Assembly (NCBI RefSeq): GCF_005484945.1
Contig: NZ_CP034035.1
Coordinates: 3,844,001-3,908,000, forward strand
Length of the DNA stretch: 64,000 nt
Origin: Brenneria rubrifaciens
GTDB taxonomy: Bacteria; Pseudomonadota; Gammaproteobacteria; Enterobacterales; Enterobacteriaceae
Direction: 5' to 3'
Below are positions 54,915 to 64,000 of this stretch, one piece after another (within the stretch, counting starts at the first letter, position 1; each line of letters opens with the position of its first letter). The position numbers and the translations under genes were made by a program. The notes under the pieces are model-generated. The model had not been told where the DNA came from and did not search any database. It saw nothing but the letters and a program-made list of their open reading frames with translations.

Positions 54915-56516
54915 ATGAAATTAAAAGTGGGCGAACATCATTATAATGGATTGCCATTATTGATAGCCGGGGTATTACCTTTATTGCTCGGATTGCTGTT
55001 TACCTATGTCGAATCTCGCGTGATGGTCAAACGCGACCTCGAATCCATCGCACGCATCGCTTTGCATCATGTAGAAAATATTTCGCAACAGGCTTGGGAG
55101 ATGGTCGGCCATCTTCAGAACTTTCGTGGACGGTCTTGCGACAACATCCATGCCGAGTTACAGCGTCTGGGTTCCGTTTTCTCCTATTTCCGCGCTATCG
55201 GCGTTATCGATCATTCAGAAGTCTATTGTTCATCAACTTTCGGCAATGCACAGACTTCGCTTACCGACGTCATTCAACAACCGTTACCCTCTCCCCTTCC
55301 TGAAAAATGGAGTCTGTCGATTGCCGTTTCAAAAAACGTTACAAGCAGGCCGGCGCTGATATTCGTCCATATGCAACCTAATGGTTATGGCGCTTATGCT
55401 ATGGTTGAGGCGCAATACCTGAGTGATGTGATGGATGCGGTAGCCCATGCGCGGGGCTATCAACTCTCATTGAGGTTAGAAAACGGCTATCCGATTCAGG
55501 TTGGCCCAACCATCAAATCTGAATCAGGTCCGTTTCCCACCTCCGAAATTGGACTCAAATCAGATCGGTTTCCTATTACCATCCGGGCCGTGGCCCCGGC
55601 TGCCGAATCCATTCGCGCCTGGAAGCAGATATTTTTCACCTTTTTACCCATGTCCCTCATTCTGTCGCTGTTTTTCGTCGTCACTATATGGTACCGGCAA
55701 AAACGGAAACTCCTGTTCCGCGACGAAATGAGAAAAGGGATCGTAAGAGACGAATTTTCCGTCTATTATCAGCCGCTCTATAATGTAACGACGCAATCCT
55801 GCAACGGTGTGGAAGCGCTCATGCGCTGGCGGCGTAATAACGGCCAATGGATAAAACCGGACATTTTTATTGCAGCCGCCGAAACGGAAGGGATGATCAT
55901 TCCCATCACCCGGCACTTATTTAAGCTGGTGGCGGAAGACATTAATAGTTGGCAAGTCAAACCCGGCTTCCATCTGAGCCTGAATGTCGCAGCAGAGCAC
56001 ATACAGCACCCCGATTTCATTTCAGACGTACGCGCCTTCAAAAAAAAGATTTCCGTCCATCAAATTAGCATCACGCTGGAGTTGACAGAGCGTAGCCTTA
56101 TCAGCAACGGCCCCGACGTTATCCAGCGGCTCCATCAATTACGATCGGACGGATTCATTATAGCGATTGATGACTTCGGTACAGGCCATTGCTCCCTTTC
56201 CTATCTGCAAAATTTCCCGCTGGACTATCTAAAAATCGATCGCGGGTTTGTGAGTGCAATCTCCTCATTAGACGAGGAAGCTCCGATACTCGACGCCATC
56301 ATCAATTTGAGTCATCGCATGAATCTTAAAATGGTCGCGGAAGGTGTAGAAACCACACAACAGTTGGCTTATCTAAGGCAGCGCGGTGTTATTTGCATAC
56401 AGGGTTTTCTGTATGCCAAACCAATGGACAACGCGTCTTTACTCATCTGGCTTCATTACAATAGCAATAAACCGATAGCTGACTTAACAATACAAAACAG
56501 CGCTGATGGTGAGTAA
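54915..56516 (+). CDS. Membrane cyclic-di-GMP phosphodiesterase (CSS-motif plus EAL)
   Basis: The protein of about 533 residues starts at ATG 54915, six bases after AAGGAG. There is one helix near residues 10-30, a periplasmic CSS-motif domain with RSCDNIH and VYCSSTFG, a second helix (about 235-255), then a cytoplasmic EAL domain. Catalytic residues are present: GVEALMRW, NVAAEH, LELTERS, DDFGTGHCSLSYL, LKIDRGFV, AEGVET, QGFLYAKP, so it should hydrolyse c-di-GMP. In E. coli relatives (PdeC type) a disulfide in the CSS domain regulates activity. Which of the five E. coli paralogues it matches is unclear. Confidence 0.88.
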   Translation: MKLKVGEHHYNGLPLLIAGVLPLLLGLLFTYVESRVMVKRDLESIARIALHHVENISQQAWEMVGHLQNFRGRSCDNIHAELQRLGSVFSYFRAIGVIDHSEVYCSSTFGNAQTSLTDVIQQPLPSPLPEKWSLSIAVSKNVTSRPALIFVHMQPNGYGAYAMVEAQYLSDVMDAVAHARGYQLSLRLENGYPIQVGPTIKSESGPFPTSEIGLKSDRFPITIRAVAPAAESIRAWKQIFFTFLPMSLILSLFFVVTIWYRQKRKLLFRDEMRKGIVRDEFSVYYQPLYNVTTQSCNGVEALMRWRRNNGQWIKPDIFIAAAETEGMIIPITRHLFKLVAEDINSWQVKPGFHLSLNVAAEHIQHPDFISDVRAFKKKISVHQISITLELTERSLISNGPDVIQRLHQLRSDGFIIAIDDFGTGHCSLSYLQNFPLDYLKIDRGFVSAISSLDEEAPILDAIINLSHRMNLKMVAEGVETTQQLAYLRQRGVICIQGFLYAKPMDNASLLIWLHYNSNKPIADLTIQNSADGE

Positions 56517-56946
56517 CGACAATAGAGAGAAACGTGAATAACCGGCAGAGGGGGTTCTGCCGATTAAACTAGCAGGAGAAAATCAGTAACGAGGGCCTAC
56601 GCCAACACTAAAAATCTCAACGCGGTTGTCATGAATTTTCGTGCCTTAATAACCAATATCAATAGCCCATAAATGCTGACAATATCGTTAAAACGATAAG
56701 ACGGCCAGCCGTGAGCGAATGATATTTAACCTGATAAGTGTCATGACTTACGTATTGATAATATGCCGTCTCTTTCACGCACTAAATGGTATTTAAGGAC
56801 GATCAAATAAAATGGGTTATGCTTCACGTTCAAAGCAGGCGTATTTTTAAATTATTTTAATTGGTATCTGACACCCAGGTTTTAACCAGCGGGAAAGTGG
56901 GAGAAAATCGGGTAGCATTCAAGAAGAAATAAAGCGGAAGAAAAAA
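56517..56946. other. Intergenic region between the phosphodiesterase and tRNA-Pro
   Basis: A hairpin CGGCAGA/TCTGCCG (56543-56562) follows the phosphodiesterase gene and may end its transcript; it lacks a T-run. The rest is AT-rich and without a supported gene. Confidence 0.4.
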
Positions 56947-57023
<77 letters not shown>

Positions 57024-57154
57024 AATGCGGGCGCATATTACTGCTACCCTATTGAGGCGTCAATCCCTTTTTAGAAAAAGGATTACGCCTGTTTGCAAAG
57101 TATCCAAACTGCCATCTATCGGCCTTAATCCGGCATCCCTGCCGGGTATTTACA

Positions 57155-58834
57155 TCATCTGGATGGCTTGTTGCACCAGTTGTTTTTCGGATTGATCCCC
57201 CCGTCAGGCGAGGTATATCCCAGACATCCCAAAATGGTATCAAACAGCTCTTCATGGCGATGGATTTTACCAACCCGCTGCTGAGCCTTTAGCTGATCAA
57301 ACGCATTCATGTTGTTGGGTTCAGCCAGAAACTTATCCGATGCCCATACCATCATGGGAGAACGAAATTGTTCCGGCGGCGCCATGTCACGCGGCGTACC
57401 ATGCAGATGCTGGTTATCGTCAACGGATTCACCGTGGTCGGAAGCATAGAACACCAGCGCTTTTTTATCCCTGACCTGATCGATGACCCGCTGGATAAAG
57501 CTATCGGTATACAGCACGCTATTATCAAACGCGTTGATAAGCTGTTCGCGAGAGCAAGAGGCGTCTACCCCCATACACTCCGGCTGATAACGGGCATAGC
57601 TGCGGGGATAGCGCATGGAATAAAGATAGTGTGAACCCTTGGTATGCAATACGATCAGATGCTTGCCGGTGGGGTAACGGGCTAAAGAATCCTTTACCTC
57701 ATCCACCAGCAACATATCATCCACTGACTTGCCATCGTTTTGCTTTTCAGACGCGATCATTTCCCGGAAAGAGTAATTATCCGCCTCAATGCTATTGTAG
57801 AACCACACTTCGCTTTGCATCGCGAAAAGCTCAGAGGTGAATCCTAGTTCTTTCATCACAGCGAAAATGTTTTGCTCTTTCAAGGTTCGCTGCGGGTTAT
57901 CTTCTGTCCCCCCCTCGCGCACGAACATACAGCGCATGGATAGCTTGGTTGAGGTATCACAAGATTGACCGCGGAAAGCAACCAGATTCCGCTCTTTGGA
58001 CAACTTCGGTGTCGTATTTCGTTCGTATCCCAGTAATCCCATATGGTCCCAGCGGGTTGTTTCACCAATGATGAAAACCACGTAGGTATCCTCAATTCCT
58101 TTGGGCGGAATGTAAGTGAACGCCTTACCCGGATCGAAAAGATTTGAAGAGTCCTGACTTTCGTCATATTTGGTATAGGCAAACAAGCCCAGTGCAGACA
58201 GCCAGTTGGAGGGGAGGTAAGAGTGCGCAACGACGCCGCCGTAACTGGGGAGATCGACATTGGCGAGCTTTTCAGACACTGATTGGACTTTATCCATATA
58301 ACGAATTGGCAACCAGACAAGCGCCACCACCACCAATAACACCGCCAAGGGCACCAGGCGCTTCCCCGGCGAAGCCAATTGCTCAATCAGCGTATGGCGT
58401 AACGTATTTTTCCAAATCAGAAACAGCGGCAATGCGCTCACCGCGATCATCCACAGCACAAAGTGTAAGCCAACCACTTCTTTAGAGAGGTCAATATCGG
58501 TTGTCATGACTGCCGCGATAATTCCGTAGCCAATAACAACGTTGAAAAACGTCATGTAATAACTGGCAGCAACAGAAATCAGAACCAGCAATGATGCAAC
58601 CACGCGATAAAAGTGGCGACCTCCGAGTGAAATGATGCGCATCAGGAAAAAGGTGAACAATATACAGGCCGTCAGCTCTATCAGCGCAGGAATAAACATT
58701 GGAAGCGTTTTGCCTGCGGGAATGGATAAAACATCAAACCGCCGATAAAAAACGGAAAGGTTGAGGAAAAGACCGACATAAATTGCCAGTACAAATGACA
58801 ACTTCTGGTGTGATAAAGAATGAACAAACTTCAT
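57155..58834 (-). CDS. eptB: Kdo2-lipid A phosphoethanolamine transferase
   Basis: The 559-residue protein has five N-terminal membrane helices (about residues 10-190) and a periplasmic alkaline-phosphatase-fold domain: [15 protein letters not shown] with the catalytic Thr, [46 protein letters not shown]. It follows E. coli EptB, which adds phosphoethanolamine to the outer Kdo of lipopolysaccharide and shields the cell from cationic peptides. The neighbouring proK tRNA supports EptB over EptA or EptC. Confidence 0.93.
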   Translation of the reverse strand: MKFVHSLSHQKLSFVLAIYVGLFLNLSVFYRRFDVLSIPAGKTLPMFIPALIELTACILFTFFLMRIISLGGRHFYRVVASLLVLISVAASYYMTFFNVVIGYGIIAAVMTTDIDLSKEVVGLHFVLWMIAVSALPLFLIWKNTLRHTLIEQLASPGKRLVPLAVLLVVVALVWLPIRYMDKVQSVSEKLANVDLPSYGGVVAHSYLPSNWLSALGLFAYTKYDESQDSSNLFDPGKAFTYIPPKGIEDTYVVFIIGETTRWDHMGLLGYERNTTPKLSKERNLVAFRGQSCDTSTKLSMRCMFVREGGTEDNPQRTLKEQNIFAVMKELGFTSELFAMQSEVWFYNSIEADNYSFREMIASEKQNDGKSVDDMLLVDEVKDSLARYPTGKHLIVLHTKGSHYLYSMRYPRSYARYQPECMGVDASCSREQLINAFDNSVLYTDSFIQRVIDQVRDKKALVFYASDHGESVDDNQHLHGTPRDMAPPEQFRSPMMVWASDKFLAEPNNMNAFDQLKAQQRVGKIHRHEELFDTILGCLGYTSPDGGINPKNNWCNKPSR

Positions 58835-59142
58835 TGCAACAAATGCTCCAGCAAAACTGATCTTATTATCTGAAGCTATACGACAACGGCGCTATGCCGG
58901 AGTTCAAACATCGAATAAGAGGGATTTTTTCTTTACATAAAATAACATTATGTAGAAACAGAGACTACCAGATAATAAACGATAATAAGTGTTTATCAGA
59001 ATTAATATCCATTTACAGACGCCAGAAAGGAGAGTGACTCTGCGCTGCATTTTTCGAGATCCCGGACGCCAGGCGTCTGACATCAAAGCATTGATGTCCA
59101 TTCCGCCACATGCCACAGCCCTTATCCGTTCCTCTCCACACA
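58835..59142. other. Intergenic region eptB / ligB with two adjacent hairpins
   Basis: A 308-bp stretch. GACGCC-A-GGCGTC (59065-59077) and GACATCAA-AGCA-TTGATGTC (59079-59098) lie side by side, just after the ligB stop in its direction of transcription. They may end the ligB transcript, but no T-run follows. The rest toward eptB is AT-rich promoter-like sequence. Confidence 0.4.
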
Positions 59143-61831
<2,689 letters not shown>

Positions 61832-61884
61832 CGCCTCTTTCAGTATGATGCGCAGTCATTTTATTTCCTGTGGAGTAGCACATT

Positions 61885-62160
61885 ATGGCACGCGTAACTG
61901 TTCAAGACGCTGTAGAGAAAATTGGTAACCGTTTTGACCTGGTGTTGGTCGCTGCTCGCCGCGCCCGTCAGATCCAGATCGGCGGAAAAGATCCGCTGGT
62001 GCCGGAAGAAAACGATAAGTATACCGTAATCGCATTGCGCGAGATCGAAGAAGGTCTGATCAACGCCCAGATTCTGGACGTTCGTGACCGTCAGGAGCAG
62101 CAGGAGCAGGAAGCCGCTGAAATTCAGGCGGTCACCGCAATTGCTGAAGGCCGCCGTTAA
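61885..62160 (+). CDS. rpoZ: RNA polymerase omega subunit
   Basis: The 91-residue protein begins [20 protein letters not shown] and ends [14 protein letters not shown], as in E. coli. It helps beta-prime fold and forms part of a ppGpp site on RNA polymerase. Start follows TGTGGAGTAG. Confidence 0.97.
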   Translation: MARVTVQDAVEKIGNRFDLVLVAARRARQIQIGGKDPLVPEENDKYTVIALREIEEGLINAQILDVRDRQEQQEQEAAEIQAVTAIAEGRR

Positions 62161-62178
62161 TTAGACCACGAGTCGCCC

Positions 62179-64000
62179 TTGTACCTTTTTGAAAGCCTCA
62201 ATCTGCTGATTCAACGTTATCTGCCGGAAGACCAGATAAAACGTTTACAGCAGGCTTATCTGGTTGCGCGTGATGCCCACGAGGGACAGACTCGCTCCAG
62301 CGGCGAACCCTATATCACTCATCCGGTAGCGGTGGCCTGCATTCTGGCCGAGATGCGTCTCGACTATGAAACGCTGATGGCCGCGCTATTGCATGATGTA
62401 ATAGAGGATACGCCCGCCACCTACCAGGACATGGAACAGCTTTTTGGTAAAAGCGTTGCCGAGTTGGTGGAAGGCGTTTCCAAACTGGATAAACTGACAT
62501 TTCGGGATAAGAAAGAAGCGCAAGCTGAAAACTTTCGCAAAATGATCATGGCGATGGTGCAGGATATCCGCGTCATTCTGATCAAACTGGCGGACCGTAC
62601 CCATAACATGCGCACGCTGGGTTCGCTGCGATCGGACAAGCGCCGCCGTATTGCCCGCGAAACGCTGGAAATATACAGTCCGCTGGCTCATCGGCTGGGT
62701 ATTCACCATCTCAAAACCGAACTTGAAGAGTTAGGTTTTGAAGCGCTCTACCCCAACCGTTACCGCGTAATTAAAGAGGTCGTCAAGGCTGCTCGCGGTA
62801 ACCGTAAAGAGATGATTCAGAAAATCCTCGCCGAAATTAAGGGGCGCTTAACCGAAGCTGGAATGACCTGCCGGGTCAGCGGTCGCGAAAAACATCTTTA
62901 CTCGATCTACTGCAAAATGCACCTGAAAGAACAGCGTTTCCATTCGATTATGGATATTTACGCCTTTCGGGTGATCGTTAAAGAAGTAGATACCTGCTAT
63001 CGCGTGTTGGGCCAGGTACACAGCCTGTATAAACCGCGTCCCGGACGAGTAAAAGACTACATTGCCATCCCTAAAGCCAACGGTTATCAATCGCTGCATA
63101 CTTCGCTGATTGGTCCGCATGGCGTGCCGGTGGAAGTCCAAATCCGCACCGATGACATGGATCAGATGGCGGAAATGGGCGTTGCCGCGCATTGGGCTTA
63201 TAAGGAAGGCGAAAGCAGCACCACCGCGCAGGTTCGCGCGCAACGGTGGATGCAAAGCCTGCTGGAATTACAGCAAAGCGCGGGCAGTTCCTTTGAGTTT
63301 ATTGAAAGCGTTAAGTCCGATCTCTTTCCAGACGAAATGTATGTGTTCACGCCGGAAGGCCGGATTGTGGAATTACCCGCGGGCGCGACGCCGGTGGATT
63401 TCGCTTATGCCGTACACACCGATATCGGCCATGCCTGCGTCGGAGCCAGAGTGGACCGGCAGCCTTACCCGCTGTCTCAATCGTTGACCAGCGGACAAAC
63501 CGTTGAAATCATTACCGCACCTGGCGCCAGACCGAATGCCGCCTGGCTGAACTTTGTGGTCAGCTCTCGTGCGCGCGCCAAAATCAGGCAGATGCTGAAA
63601 AATCTCAAACGCGATGATTCCGTCAGTCTGGGACGGCGTTTGCTGAACCACGCGCTGGGCAGCGGTCGTAAGCTGTCGGATATTCCTGCAAAAAACATTC
63701 AGCTTGAGCTGGAGAGAATGAAGCTCGCGACGCTGGACGATTTGATGGCGGAGATCGGCATGGGTAATGCCATGAGTGTGGTGGTGGCGAAAAACCTGCT
63801 CAACGAGCAATCCCAGTTGGGCAATACCGGGCTGCGCAAATTGCCCATTAAGGGCGCGGATGGCGTGATGATTTCCTTCGCGAAATGCTGTCGTCCTATC
63901 CCGGGAGATCCGATTATTGCCCACGTCAGTCCTGGTAAAGGGCTGGTCATCCACCATGAATCCTGTCGTAACATCCGAGGCTACCAGAAAGAACTCGAGA
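62179..64000 (+). CDS. spoT: Bifunctional (p)ppGpp synthetase/hydrolase SpoT, 5' part (runs off right edge)
   Basis: The frame from TTG 62179 (LYLFESLNLLIQRYLPEDQI) stays open to the edge, 607 codons of about 700. The HD hydrolase domain shows THPVAVACILAEM, LLHDVIEDT and KLADRTHNMRTL; the synthetase domain has YSIYCKM, FHSIMDIYAFRVI and PKANGYQSLHTS; a TGS domain (VFTPEGRIVELPAGATPVDF) follows. TTG start is usual for spoT in E. coli. It lies 18 bp after rpoZ. Confidence 0.97.
   Translation, partial: MYLFESLNLLIQRYLPEDQIKRLQQAYLVARDAHEGQTRSSGEPYITHPVAVACILAEMRLDYETLMAALLHDVIEDTPATYQDMEQLFGKSVAELVEGVSKLDKLTFRDKKEAQAENFRKMIMAMVQDIRVILIKLADRTHNMRTLGSLRSDKRRRIARETLEIYSPLAHRLGIHHLKTELEELGFEALYPNRYRVIKEVVKAARGNRKEMIQKILAEIKGRLTEAGMTCRVSGREKHLYSIYCKMHLKEQRFHSIMDIYAFRVIVKEVDTCYRVLGQVHSLYKPRPGRVKDYIAIPKANGYQSLHTSLIGPHGVPVEVQIRTDDMDQMAEMGVAAHWAYKEGESSTTAQVRAQRWMQSLLELQQSAGSSFEFIESVKSDLFPDEMYVFTPEGRIVELPAGATPVDFAYAVHTDIGHACVGARVDRQPYPLSQSLTSGQTVEIITAPGARPNAAWLNFVVSSRARAKIRQMLKNLKRDDSVSLGRRLLNHALGSGRKLSDIPAKNIQLELERMKLATLDDLMAEIGMGNAMSVVVAKNLLNEQSQLGNTGLRKLPIKGADGVMISFAKCCRPIPGDPIIAHVSPGKGLVIHHESCRNIRGYQKELE

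Noticed and set aside
57880..58386. Minus-strand 168-codon frame within eptB
   Set aside because: It is an out-of-frame overlap of the conserved eptB coding sequence with no domain of its own.

Overview
The window looks like the chromosome of a plant-associated member of Enterobacterales, most likely Pectobacteriaceae (Dickeya, Brenneria, Lonsdalea or a relative). The right-hand 20 kb keeps the enterobacterial core order gor, rlmJ, prlC-rsmJ, uspA, uspB, pit, yhiN, then eptB next to tRNA-Pro(CGG), ligB and gmk-rpoZ-spoT, with proteins very close to those remembered from E. coli. The left half holds CdiA/HecA-type two-partner-secretion genes, and an Hrp-box-controlled effector gene lies at 34.4 kb. 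Together these point to a plant pathogen or associate with a Hrp type III secretion system elsewhere in the genome. The species cannot be fixed from the sequence alone.

1-12.1 kb: a contact-dependent inhibition locus that has been copied and cut up. The 3' part of a CdiA gene ends in a VENN junction and a colicin D-like C-terminal toxin, followed by its immunity gene. Two orphan modules made of stitched pieces of the same cdiA gene come next. The first is split by a 1207-bp IS3-family (IS407-group) element with a GACG target duplication, and carries a different toxin and immunity gene. A 262-bp block containing a SymE-like remnant precedes each orphan module.

12.1-23.8 kb: a second, complete TpsA/CdiA-like exoprotein gene (12477-17771), followed by a 6-kb array of eight related immunity genes (seven intact, one broken by a stop codon) alternating with 3' scraps of the exoprotein's toxin domain. 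Remnants of two unrelated toxin-immunity cassettes sit in the middle. The immunity genes are mosaics of four heads and three tails.

23.8-27.9 kb: an AT-rich gene whose product looks CheD-like, then a TpsB/HecB-type outer-membrane transporter gene. The exoprotein at 12.5 kb has lost its adjacent transporter gene, and the transporter at 25.9 kb has lost its adjacent exoprotein gene. Matching sequence scars remain at both places.

28-33.6 kb and 36.2-41.7 kb: two nitrogen-scavenging operons. The first has an amino-acid-type ABC transporter, an allantoate/ureidopropionate-type amidohydrolase, a DUF1989 protein and an XRE-cupin regulator. The second has a BMP-type (nucleoside-like) ABC transporter and a PuuE-like deacetylase/allantoinase. 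Between them lies a 2.16-kb Tn3-family element with 38-39-bp inverted repeats, decayed tnpA and tnpR, and an intact putative type III effector gene behind a near-perfect Hrp box. This effector transposon and the immunity array are the most notable finds.

41.7-64 kb: ordinary core genome (eamA, a hipBA module, gor, rlmJ, prlC, rsmJ, uspA, uspB, pit, yhiN, a c-di-GMP phosphodiesterase, tRNA-Pro, eptB, ligB, gmk, rpoZ, spoT). spoT runs off the right edge. All identifications are by eye and memory of families; no search was run.
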